Shown here one piece after another: positions 38,367-49,649 of a DNA stretch of 64,000 bases. The position numbers and the translations under genes are program-made. Source of the DNA: Eopsaltria australis (taxonomy: Eukaryota; Chordata; Aves; Passeriformes; Petroicidae); contig JAVTVJ010000132.1 of assembly GCA_034509425.1 (NCBI GenBank), positions 4,485,470 to 4,549,469 on the forward strand, read 5' to 3'. The notes under the pieces are model-generated. The model made no database searches, was not told where the DNA came from, and saw only the letters and a program-made list of their open reading frames with translations. Each line of letters begins with the position of its first letter. The first letter of the stretch is position 1.

Positions 38367-41300
38367 TAATTTTGAATTGGTCTTTTAGAATTAACAAATA
38401 TAATTTTTCTTACTTTTAAAACTATTTTCTTTGATTTGTTAAAACTCAGGCTGCTTAAGGATCAAAATGATTGTTACAGAATTTGCAATGACAATTATTT
38501 TTCAAGGATTGATATTACCCCAACTTCTTTTCTGTGAAAATATTTTGATTGAAAAACTTCATAAACAAAATAACTGTGTAGCTTAATGAAGGTTAAGGGA
38601 GTTTAATTTTTATTTCTTTGTTACTGATATCAGTTGTTACAGATGTCTTTCATCTATTGAATCCATTACTCTGATTTTGTAAAATGCCCCCAAATTTTCT
38701 AGATATGTATCTGAGCCTAACCTGGGAAACAATATTCCTGATGCAGGACTGATGTATGTAAAAACACCCAAATACAACAAAAGTATCTTTGATGCAGGAC
38801 ATTTCCAAATCTTTTTAGACTCTGGAAAAAGATCTGAGAGCCCTTTTCCCATTGTTGAAGTCATTTAGCACCTTGAAACAATGAGATTTTAGTCAGAATG
38901 TCCACAGTGCTTGACTTAATATTTTATGCCAGGATATTCTACTAGCGATGCACTTTGAACTTCAAATTAAATAAATAATCAGGGAACAAACAAAACTGTC
39001 ACAAATCCATGAAGAAATGTTCGGAAGAGGATAAGGATCAATTATTTCCATTAGCAAATGAAAGTTGAAGAAGAATTGTTTTAAAACTACAGAGGAAATA
39101 TGTAGGATAAATATTACGCGAGACATTGATAGAAATTAAATCTAACAAGCAATTTAATGAGGATGGAGGAGATGGGCAATGTTAGGAATCTTCTTTGTGG
39201 AATGGTTAGTTTAATTATCACTGACAGTATGGAGGAAATGAACATATTAATGATCAACCAAAGGTTTACTCTAATCCAAATTATTCTAGAAATTCTCATG
39301 TGGTTACACCAAGTGTGTATAAACCCCTCTCTCTTGAGATCAAAATAAAGTCAGTGATGAGTAATCTTTTCATTTCTCAAGAAGCTTTTAAGGGCGGGAA
39401 AGTTATGAGCCAGAGGTTGTGTGTGTTTTTCCACCAAGACTTAACCTGGATGAACAGCATGAGTCTCCGAAGAGCAGCAGTCTGCCTGCTAGTCCTCAAA
39501 ACTAATATAAATAATGTATGAATGGCATGCCATTTGATCTTTTCCATGCTCTGTGACTATACATTACCACTAACAAATTTCACATACTGTCATAGATTCA
39601 GACCTGCATTTTGTGTGGCTTTTGATAGATAACCACTCATATTTTCTTCCACAGAGTGTGCTGAATGTGCTTCCTATCTAACTTCCATCACAGACTTCTT
39701 TGTTGCACATGCAACTGCCCCTGTTTAACCAGGGAACTGGCTAATGGTGTCTACAAATAACTGAATTACTGCTCCCATTAATTTACAATACAAAGTATCC
39801 TGTCTGTTAGAAAGCAGAAGCCAAACAAAATTTCTAAGCAGAACTTACCTTTATGCATACTTTTTAAATGAGAAAATAAGAGTCCTTGCTGTAGCTAAGG
39901 CTTAGATTTTGCAATAGAAAGACAGATTGGGCCATTCTGCATTATTTGCATAGCCACACAGTTTGAAGAATATGAAGAAAAATATTTGGGACAACATCTC
40001 TCTGAATCAGAGCCTCAAAACTGCATTTTTTCATGCAGATTATGTTCAGGGTTCTACTGTGTCCCACTGTGTGGATTTATTCATGTCTCACTGCTGTTTA
40101 TTACACTAGAGTTTGCAAATGCATAATCTGCTACCTTTCCTTTTGCTGAGCAAGGAAACAAGGAAAGGATTAGTTGAAGGAATGTAGGCAGAAGAATTCT
40201 AATGATTCTTATCTGAAGCTTCAGTTTTCACTCTTGGCAAAGTTGGTTCCTAACTTCCATAATTATGAAGCAATCTTCAAAGTGATTGCTGAGCATGATT
40301 ATGAAATCACACATTTGGCTTTGTATATGCATCTAAGGACACAGTAAGTACTATTTTGGATAATGAAGATGGCTCTAAATCAGTCCATATTGTTCAAGAA
40401 AACCTGAGGTGAGCATTTAGCCTTTCAGGAGAGAGGTATTGTCTGGAGCATGGGAAATGTGGTTTTTGGTCAGTAAGAAGAAAAATCTCGTTTTTGTATG
40501 AAACCTGTGAGATCTGAGCACATATTGTGCTTGATGTTGCAAAGAATATTTTGGGACTAAACTCCTGGTTTAGTTATTAAAGACAAGTGACTAATCAAAG
40601 TGAGATCTGCAGCTTGTTTTTCATGGATATCCATGAATTATGTTTGCCTACATATGCATGTATATGGCTACAGTCAGTAATAGGCAAAAAAGCCTATCAT
40701 AACAATATCTTCTGAATTACTTGGCAAATTTCTTTTTCTTCACTGATCCCATATCCAAACCCAACTACATTACCAGTGCTGATCCATTATGACACCTTAC
40801 AGAAACAGTTTAGATATATATAGAGGTGGATAATTTTATTAGGATGATCTCTCAGAAAGAGGCAACCTAATGTATTTTTCTGTGGGAGGTCTTGTAAACT
40901 GTCTCTTAGTCACTTGCTAATTTTCTTACAATGTTATAATAATAAAAATAATAATTATTTAGTACACAGCACATTTCATTTCCAAAGTGCTTTTGCAGTA
41001 CTAATTAATCCTCACTGTGAGGTTTAATGGTGCATACCAGAGAATTATATCCTGGCTTAATGCCAATTGCCAATCAACTGACAAAATTCTAATTTCAGAA
41101 GATCTCCTAAGAGGAAAAAGGCATAATTTAAATTAGCCTGGACAGCAGTGGCAGTTTTTATGGAGAGAATTCATAGGTCTTTGGAGTGCTGTGAATGCCT
41201 AGATGCTTGGTTTGAGGGTGAAATTACAAAACTCCAAAGAGATAACCACTTCAATTTTAGAAACAATTATACTAAGAACAGCTAAAGCTACTTTAAAAAT

Positions 41301-41376
41301 ATTTTAAAAATATGTGTTTAGAAGGGTTTCTTAATTATTTAGGGATCATTAATACCCAGATCCACCATTAACTGAA
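38367..41376. other. No recognised feature
   Basis: AT-rich unique DNA. Frames at 38637-38864, 39114-39348 and 39300-39521 show no domain. Short AT-repeats near 40936-40960 (ATAATAATAAAA) are the only simple sequence. Confidence 0.5.
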
Positions 41377-41668
41377 AATCATAAACACTAGGTTGGAAGG
41401 GACCTCAAGGATCTTCTGGTCCAACCTTTCCTGGTAAAAGCACAACCTAGACAAGATGGCCCAGGACCCCATCCTGCTGAATCTTGAGAGTGTCCTGTGT
41501 TGAGGAATCCACCACTTTCCTGGGAAGATTATTCCAATGGGTGATTTTTCTTATTGTGAGAAATTCTTGTGCTCGAATGGAATCTTCCCAGGATTAACTT
41601 GTATCCACTACCCCTTATCTTTTCCATGTGATCCTTTGTAAAAAAGGACTGCTTTGTAGCTACGATTT
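41377..41668 (-). mobile_element. CR1 LINE 3' fragment, different subfamily
   Basis: Reverse-complemented CR1: 'CACTAGGTTGGAAGGGACCT', 'AAGGATCTTCTGGTCCAAC', 'GACAAGATGGCCCAGGACC', 'GAATCCACCACTTTCCTGGG' and 'AGATTATTCCAATGG', ending near 'GCTTTGTAGCTACG'. The central wording (TGGTAAAAGCA, GACAAGATGGCCC) differs from the other copies and marks a distinct, probably older subfamily. No open frame remains. Confidence 0.88.
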
Positions 41669-44012
41669 TAATACCGGATTATTCACTATATGTCACTTGC
41701 AGGAAAACATAGGTACAGGGACTAAGTTGTATGCTCCAAACTGCTGTTGTAGGGCAATTTGTTCCACATAATATTTTCTTTTCTGGCAAAACTAGCACAA
41801 ATGTTTTCTACCTTCTGCTAGTGCCTGCACAGCAGACTGGTTCATTATAATAACCTGGGTCTGTAAAAACACCACCACAAATTATCTTTCCTTCCCCTCC
41901 CCAATGTCTAAAACTGTGAAAGAAATTAAAATCTTTAGTTTTGTCTGCTGTCCTACTAAACTATCAGCAGCTGAGACTGAATAATGAGGACGGTGAGGAT
42001 GTTGTGAATAACTTTCCTGCCTGAGAAAAGAAAATGGATACATATCCTAAATGAAAGGTTATAAACTGAATATATGAGAATTTCTGACTTCTGGGCCTGC
42101 GTTGAATGCTCTGGTATTTTCAAGAGGTAGAGTATATTGGGCTTGCTCAGATATTCCTTGTTGGTGTAGATTGCTGGTATGCTGTCAGTGAAAAAGGGAG
42201 ATTGACTGAGACTCTTAGTGTTTGATTTGTCTGTCAGTACCCCAGGAAAGCTGAGGCCCTTGTGCCCTACCAGTCTGTTGATGTCCCTTTGGGGCACTTT
42301 GTGGGACCCTTCAGTCAGCAGTCCTGCTGCATCAGAGGGTGGTTTCACTGACTTATTCAGGGTCACACAACAAAAAGAGAAACTCCCTTCAGGTCTCACA
42401 CCTTTGCTCACTGCCAGGGACTGCTAGCCCCTTTGAAAGACTCACATTAAAATTTACAGAACAACACTTCATTAATAAAATTGTGACAGGTTAAGGTTTG
42501 AGGATTGCCAATGACAGTATCCAACTGCAAAAATATATTCAAAGCAGTATACCTATTCAAAGCACCATACAGACAAGCTCTTTTCCCCAGTGAAAACTAG
42601 CTTGAGGTAATCATCCAACATGCAGAGAACAAAGCTCTTACCAAATATGTGTTCCCATGGGGAACAGGTTCGGGTGTTCCCAGAAGCTATAACGGAGTCT
42701 TCTGCCAACTTCTCCCCATTCTTAACTAACTTTCATTACCTTTTCATAATGTTTTAGATGGGGCTTGTGTGCCTTTACTCCTATATCTTATTTAGTGAGG
42801 AGTGCTTGTACCCTGGGGGCAGATATCTCAATATAGTTCATGAGATAACCTTGGGATGGGGACAAGCATCTGTCCAAGGAGAGGGATTTTGTAATGGTTG
42901 CTGGTTCAACAGCAGGACATCTTCCTTTATCTCCTGTGGATTTCAGCTGCTGTATGGTTTATCAACTGGAAAGTACCACCGAATTCCCTTTTCTGAAGGG
43001 TTTTGACAGAGCCTGGCTGGGATGTCTCCACTCTGCTCCACCCTCTGTTTAGCACTTTAGATTGTATTGTATGGGGGAGGTTGGATATACCAACAGTGCT
43101 CCATCCAGGGAGTAGCAACCGTATTTTTCCCTCTAAGTTCTGTACCATTATCTTTATGTTCCCAACCATGCTCCGACTTATGTGAAAAACTTTCATTTTG
43201 TGTGAAATTCTGACCAAGGAGGATTTTTGGTGTACTATGTTTGGATCTTGTAGGGAGTGTAAGAACGTTGTAGGGAGAGAGCTAAGCAGATACGTGCCCC
43301 CTTAGTGATTTTTTCCTACAGTACTTCATTTTGTTCAGCTTATTTCAGTGCAGAAAGAAATCAGACTCTGCAAGTTGTGAGAGTGGTGGTTCTCTAGGCA
43401 GCCCTAATATTTTATATTGAGAAATACCTGCAGAAATCTTCCTCAAGAGGTAGAAAAAACTTGTTTAATTTCTAGTGACATTTTTACAAGTGTTTACATA
43501 ATGTACAGTAGTTTCATTTGTTTAATGCAGCCAAGAAGCTGGAGAGGCAATTTTTCTAGCGTGATGTAATCAGGACTCCCAGTGCTTTTTTCCTTGGGGA
43601 AAAAGAAATCCTACCAAATGTATGTACCATATTAAAGACTTCAGAAACATGAATTACTTGACAGATTGTTAGTCTCTAGCCTGTAAACACATTTAGAGTA
43701 TTTTTTAAAGACATATTAGCTACCTGATAGAATGCAATAATTCCAAAGGGTTTTACTTCAGTGTGTTGTATAGATACAGCCAGGGTCCTTAAAATACAAC
43801 AGAAAATAATATAGCCTTTAGCCAAAGGGAAAGCAGCAGCTGCCTCAGAGGTGTTGCAGTTTGTTTTATTCATACTTGTAAATCAACATTTGTCTTCTTT
43901 AGAGCTGCAACCAGGAATGTGTCAACAGCAAAATTTTCACTGTAGCAATTTAAAATATCTGTTTGGTAACATAGGTAGGATTTATTTGAGTAAATGATGC
44001 AAGGGTATTCTT
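41669..44012. other. Unassigned segment, GC-richer between 42.18 and 43.30 kb
   Basis: This includes a 151-codon frame on the minus strand (41956-42411) and 82- and 96-codon frames (42758-43006 plus, 42927-43217 minus). None shows a recognisable domain. The raised GC content and repeat-like wording between about 42180 and 43300 suggest an old LTR or retroviral remnant. I could not place ends, a target-site duplication or any gag/pol motif, so no element is called. Confidence 0.4.
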
Positions 44013-44190
44013 CCCTGTGCGGGTGGCTCTGAAGAAGTGGATGCCTCATTCCTGGAAGTGTTCAAGGCCAGGTTGAATGGGGTCCTGGGTACCCTGGTCT
44101 AGTGGAAGGTGTCCCTACCCACAGCATGTGTGTTGGTTCTAGATGATTTTTAAACTCCCTTCCAACACAAAGCATTCTATGATTCTATAA
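44013..44190 (+). mobile_element. CR1 LINE 3' end, sense on plus
   Basis: The final ~175 bp of CR1: 'GAAGAAGTGGATGCCTCATT', 'CTGGAAGTGTTCAAGGCCAG', 'ACCCTGGTCTAGTGGAAGG', 'AACTCCCTTCCAACAC', ending in two near-perfect octamers at 44174-44188 (ATTCTATG, ATTCTATA). The 3' end is intact and the 5' end truncated. Confidence 0.93.
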
Positions 44191-44583
44191 ACAGTAACTC
44201 AGTTGTCTTCGTTAAAGCTAGTTGTCTACATTCCCCTTATAGTCTACTGAAGAAAAGATGTGATTCTTCCAGTCATATGTCTATGATAGATTAATGTGTC
44301 ACGTCCTAGAATGTCTGTTTCTCTCTGCTGATGGTAACCAGGATTACTATAACAAATAGCTCCAAAACTATACATAAATGTTGAGTTACGGTGAAGTGCA
44401 CACCAGGTGACCTCATGTCTCGTTCATCATTTCCAGTGCCTGCAGAATGTAACTGGAATAGGAAGAGTGTAAGGCTACATGAATGGGAGGAAAAAAAACT
44501 GGAGACAAAAGATTACATTGAAAGAATTAATGCAACATTAATGTTTGTTAAATTATGCCTTAATTTGAATCAGATTTTTACCG
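44191..44583. other. No recognised feature
   Basis: Spacer of unique sequence between two oppositely oriented CR1 copies. The 71-codon frame at 44391-44606 shows no domain. Confidence 0.5.
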
Positions 44584-44812
44584 TCACAGAATATGCAGAG
44601 TTGTAAGGGACCAACAAGAATCACTGAAGTCCAAATCATGGCCCTTCATGGCACCATCTCCAAGAGTCACACCGTGTGCCCGAGAGCATTGTCCAAACCC
44701 TTCTTGAGCTCTGTCAGGCTGGTGCAGTGACCACTTCCCTAGAGAGCCTGTTCCAGTGCCCAGCCACCCTCTGGGTGAAGAATTTATTTCTAATATCCAA
44801 CCATCCTCATTC
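44584..44812 (-). mobile_element. CR1 LINE 3' fragment
   Basis: Reverse-complemented CR1 of the subfamily with 'CCAAGAGTCACACCGTGTG', 'GAGAGCATTGTCCAAAC', 'TTCTTGAGCTCTGTCAGG', 'GACCACTTCCCTAGAGAGCC', 'CCACCCTCTGGGTGAAGAA' and 'TTTCTAATATCCAACC'. The 3' terminus at 44584 is decayed. It is the third distinct CR1 subfamily type within 4 kb. Confidence 0.9.
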
Positions 44813-47800
44813 TTATGGAGGATTATTTTGAATGCAAGAGAAAGTAGGTTCTGTTGCTTACTGCTTAAAGCTGGAAATTTGCTGATGACAGTCTTCAATT
44901 ATAGGTTTAAAAATCAACAGAGGTGGTTTAACTGAAAATTTTTGACTAATTGGGGGTGGAATGGAACTCATACATTTACCAGGAAATAATTTTAGACTCC
45001 TAATTAGACTTTCAAACTTGATGCAGTATCATCTTTAATTATAACCCTCTTTATAATGGCTTGTTATTCATTTATGTACACAGAATTGCTTCCTTATTGC
45101 CTGATTGAGAAACTTCAGTTCATAATTATTCTCAATTATTTGATGTGTGACTCAAGCTTTGAATCAATTGACCAAATATAGATAAACAGTGGCATTTAAT
45201 ATGCATGGTCTCAAGCTTCCAAAATGCTATCCTATCTGGCCTCCAGCTGTTGACCCAGGAAGACATGTGCTGTATCTGGTAGATCCATGTGGATATCTTA
45301 AAAATAATAAGTTGTTTCAAATGGCACTAGATGTCTATTTTTGGCACCTGAATGGGGTCCTTACAATATACAGGGATACTTTCAGATAAATACAGTTACA
45401 ACTACAAATATTTTAATTTGGGGTTATTTTTCTGCCAAGGCTTGCATATTGCACTTAGTAATCAAAGAGCCATACAAAATAAAAAGCTGCATGATATTGT
45501 AACAGATATTCTTTCCTGAACACCATCTTCTTAATACTATTTCCTTTTATATTCAAAGTAAACTTCCAACATATTTCCTCTCCATATCTACTTCACATTT
45601 ACTCTGTTTTTCTACACTGTAATAGTCTGATTCTTTTATTAACACCGAGTTATGACAGGTAAATACTGTTAATTTTAAAAACATTACTCTGTGATGCCTC
45701 TTTTAATAATATCCTTTCAACTGATTATATTCCATTCTATGTGAAAAGAGGAAAGAAAATATTAAATTCAGAAATAGTGGAGCGTAATGATGCTCACTAC
45801 CTTGCAATTAACAAGTGCTGGTTTTAAATACTTTGAGAATTCAGACCATGCTTCATGAAGTCAGAGACTGCTTCAATCAGAATCCTCAATTCCTCAGCAC
45901 TCTACGTTTTTAAGGTCACTGCACAAAGCACTTGGAAGGACTGCAACTTGCTGATAGTAGGAGTGCTATTCTCCTCTAAATTCTCTGAGAGCAGACACCT
46001 GAATGCTTTTGATGAAATATGGAAAAGCTACATATAAGCTTGGAATTGAAATTTAAAAGGATTTTAGATGACATTTTCATACTATTTTCTTTTCCTTCCA
46101 GTACTTTAATGTCTTGGGGTTTAAAACTGATCTTTTAACTCGGAAAAAAAAATTGTTGTCCAGGGAACAAGGAAAAAAATTATGTGCAAAACTTGATAAA
46201 AGAGCACTAGAAAAATGGAAACATGGCATCAGTCTGTTCTCCTGGTTATGAGGACATGTAAAACAATGTGTTTTGGAAATCACATGGTACCTGCAATGGA
46301 GTTGCCATGCATACATATTTGTAACTAACTTTTGACATATTTGTTGATTGTTTGGAGAAATTATTCAGAATTTAATTAGAGTAATTATGTTAAGCTTTAA
46401 CTTCCAGGCTTAAATTTCTATAAGTAGATTTTATAATATCTAAGAATCATGTATCTATCCATCTCTTAGTTATTTCTCTCTCTGTGTGCTTGTCATCTGC
46501 TTTTGTTAGTAGAAAACCTCATACCTTCACATAAAATCTGCTTTTAAAAAATGAAGAAAACAATGAAATTTTAATTTTACCCCACATTGATGTTTGCTTT
46601 ATCTTATCAAAATGCTTCAGAAAGAATGAGTCAAAGGTGGGTTTGTCAGTTTTGATTAAGTTTTCCCACTTTCGAGGTAAGAAAGCTGAACTGATAAAAA
46701 TGGAAAAAAATGTATGTCTCAGGCAGTTCAAAACTTTATTACAGATTTCTTTTTTGTATTAATTAAACATATACAAATGTTTATTGCTTTGATAGTTACA
46801 AAACACATGGTTTTGTTTTTTGTTTCTTCTTTTTTATATATAACATAAAGATGCTTTGGAGATACATAATGAAGTTAAGCTTAATAATGTTTTTATTTTT
46901 CATTTTAGCCTTCAACAGTAAACACTTTGGGTCAGAAGTTGCCTTGCAATTCTTCAATTGTACAGTACCTGGTATAATGACCAATAGCAAGGTTTGTAGG
47001 TACATCACAGTAAAAACAAAAAGGAAGAATTTCTTAATGCAATATTGAAATAATAACTATTAACACAGGGAGAATTTCCTGCTCACGCTATGTTTATATT
47101 CATACTAACAGACACTATTATATGAGCCAGCCTTTCTACAAAGAGGGAATGCAGAATAGATCCATTGCATTACTTTGCTAGCTGAATAACTAACAACACC
47201 CAAAAGAGTGTATGGATGTAGTCAGTACTGGATGACTCTTTCCCTGAATCATGGTGGGAATTGTCACACAGCCAGTCTCGTTCTAACTAGCTCAGATACA
47301 GTCTGTATACTATAAGATTTCATTCACATTTGAAATTATTTGACAAAACAATGTAAAGAGTTTTGTTCTCTATATAAGTTTTTGGAATTTGTCTTTCAAG
47401 CATTTCCTCACTCTCTGAAGACACAGGTAATAGATACGGGTCTTGACATGACAGGTCTCAATCTTCTTTGCATAATTCATTATCATCTATTTATTCGTGG
47501 TTTTAATTTCTAGTGGCTTGAAGTGATGGGCTAGATTCTAAAGACAACTTTTAAATTCTGTACGTGTCAAGAAATGTATGGATAGTACAAATAGTTTCTG
47601 AGTTTCATTTCAAACCCTACATGGAATTTTATAGAGTAAATGGTATGAGGGTTTTTAAATTTGGGGCTGCATTGATAAACAGTTTCACAGAATTCTGTAG
47701 GTATACCTACACTGACCATTGGAGCTGCATGTGTTCTTCCAAGACAGTAGAAGCACCACTGTCTTGCAGAATTTTGCTTTGAGCTTACACATAGCTCAGC

Positions 47801-49411
47801 TTTAAATGCAGCTGCCAAACTGTATTGCCTAATTTAGACTTTATCCTTGTTTTTGTAAGCCCAGCAGGAGTGTTAGGTTAGATCCAATTTGCACAGACTA
47901 AACAGGAATTTTAGGAATGTAGGAACTGCTATTCTGTGCCAAACTTGAGATTTGGTGTCCTGTTTCAGCAGTGTCTGGTGCCAGAAAGTTCAGCTGAAAG
48001 TGCCAGAATTCTTTGAAGAGTGGCTCATGGGGAAATGTCTTCCCACAGTCTGAGTAAGGTGCATAGGCACTGTGTTTGAGGTTGTAGCCCTCAGAGTAAT
48101 ATTATTTCAGCTGAAACAGTCTTTTTACCTTGTTTTACATTTTGATGACACCAATTTCCCTTTAATGTTGTATGATGAGAAATGAGCCCCAGAGAAGTGA
48201 TCATTATTAGGTATTCCTCTATATTCCTTAACATACATCAGATCCTCTCTAAAAACTTATATTTGTAGTTTGTGTTGTACAGGTTTCAACTGTGCCAAGC
48301 AGATTTTAGAATACTGTTACCTGTTGTGGTGGAATTTAACCTTTAGCTTTAGCATGGATCTGTGAAATAATTTTCTGTTTTATAAGGCTGATTTCTTGGA
48401 ATATCCCAACTTCTACAAAGACTTCTGTTAAATTCTGCTATATCTAATGCAATTAGATGACCAGAACTGAGAACATTTTCCCAGATGATGAAGGATAATC
48501 ACTTCATATAACAGCATTAAAATATTTAATTTCCTTCTCTGTTTATGAGGGATTGTAAAAAGATTCTTCAGTGAATTTTGCTGTGTTAGTATGATTGCAA
48601 AGTATGTGAAACATTGTAAAACACTTTTTCTATGTTATATAAAGCACTTCTTTACAGGAGTCCAGGCATTTTCTGTGTGACTTTCCATATTATGATGCAG
48701 AATCCATCAGAAGATAAAGCTGGATTGCGATCAAATCTGTTTAGTTTCCAGTCTGGGGTAGATTTAAAATTGTGAAGACTGTTCTCAGGCAAGAATGTTT
48801 GCACTGTTGTAATTTCATAATGCCATGCCTCAATATGATGTTATTTCATGACATAATTTGTCTGTCATTCCTGAATGTTTTGAAAAATCCCTCATTCCAG
48901 CTGTCTCACTCTGACAGCCTGGCAAGCTTGGTTCTGTCAAAAAATGCAATTCGTCAAAGAGGACTTCAGCTTCCATGAGCATGTTCTGAGACCTCACTGA
49001 ACAGGGCAGTTGGGTAGCAGAAAAACTCAGCAGGGGTAAAGCAGTATTTTTTCTAAGAAAAACCAGCAATAAGTGAAAAATATTTACCTTTAGCCCTGGG
49101 AGTGGTGTGCTCTAGTGGGCTGTGTAACCAAGCCCTATGAAAACAACCATATTAAAATGACTGGGTAAACAGTGCTATTTCCAGGTCTTTTGTATGTGCA
49201 CACCTAATTAATTTCCTTTAAGTTCGTCTGCTGAATTCAGGTTAAAATTTCCAGGCCTCCACGTGTTTTCCCAAACTAGATACCAAATTCACATCCACGC
49301 TTTTGAGCCTACTGTGGAACTTTGGCAGATGTATGAATGGTGAACTGGAACGAGGTGTTTCTGCAAAGTGGTGGTTTAAAGGTAAAGATATTTTTGTTTT
49401 GTTTTTGTTTT
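44813..49411. other. No recognised gene; one possible old repeat at 47.9 kb
   Basis: AT-rich unique DNA. Frames at 45132-45389, 46077-46316, 46519-46731, 46796-47048 and 47564-47818 are unremarkable. Positions 47912-48070 are listed separately. Confidence 0.5.
47912..48070 (+). repeat. Possible old sauropsid interspersed repeat
   Basis: The segment has the wording 'TAGGAACTGCTATTCTGTG', 'GTGTCCTGTTTCAGCAGTG', 'TCTGGTGCCAGAAAG' and 'TCATGGGGAAATGTCTTCCC'. This recalls a dispersed repeat of birds and reptiles whose consensus I remember as 'taggaactgccata...cagtatcctgt...cagtgccaga'. The match is from memory, partial, and the family name is not certain. Confidence 0.35.
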
Positions 49412-49558
49412 CGGCGACCGCCTGGGAACTGTTAAATGATGTCAGCAGGCGGTTTTGGGGAACCCCGCGGGACGCGGTTGTTGTGCGGCCGCTCGGGGCC
49501 GCTGTTCCACCGCAGAGATGCTCCGGCAGCAGACGGGCAGAGTGCCCGGCTCCCGTCA
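49412..49558. promoter_or_regulatory. Isolated CpG cluster, candidate promoter or regulatory island
   Basis: About 17 CpG dinucleotides lie within ~150 bp, against near absence in the flanking kilobases, together with high GC. It contains CCGCGG and GCGGCCGC-type words and an 8-bp inverted repeat (ACCGCCTG at 49417-49424, CAGGCGGT at 49446-49453) flanking TGATGTCA (49437-49444), which resembles a CRE/ATF site. It is short for a classical CpG island. A role as promoter for a plus-strand transcript, for example one including the exon at 53116, is inference. The 161-codon frame at 49303-49788 runs through it and a poly-T tract and is not called as a gene. Confidence 0.5.
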
Positions 49559-49630
49559 GCAAAGGACTTCCAGCTCATGGCAAAAAGACTGAACATGTTA
49601 ACTTATCACCTTCAGAAGCAGCTACAGGGA

Positions 49631-49649
49631 TTTTTTTTTTTTTTTTTTT
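49631..49649 (-). repeat. Poly-T run (19 nt), AATAAA adjacent on minus strand
   Basis: Nineteen T residues on the plus strand. Read on the minus strand, AATAAA (plus 49657-49662) precedes the A-run closely, as in the 3' end of a transcript or retrocopy tail. No gene body was recognised to the right, so it may be a simple A-tract next to a chance hexamer. Confidence 0.6.

Noticed and set aside
41956..42411. 151-codon minus-strand frame as a host gene
   Set aside because: No recognisable domain and no clear splice or promoter context; kept only as an unassigned block.
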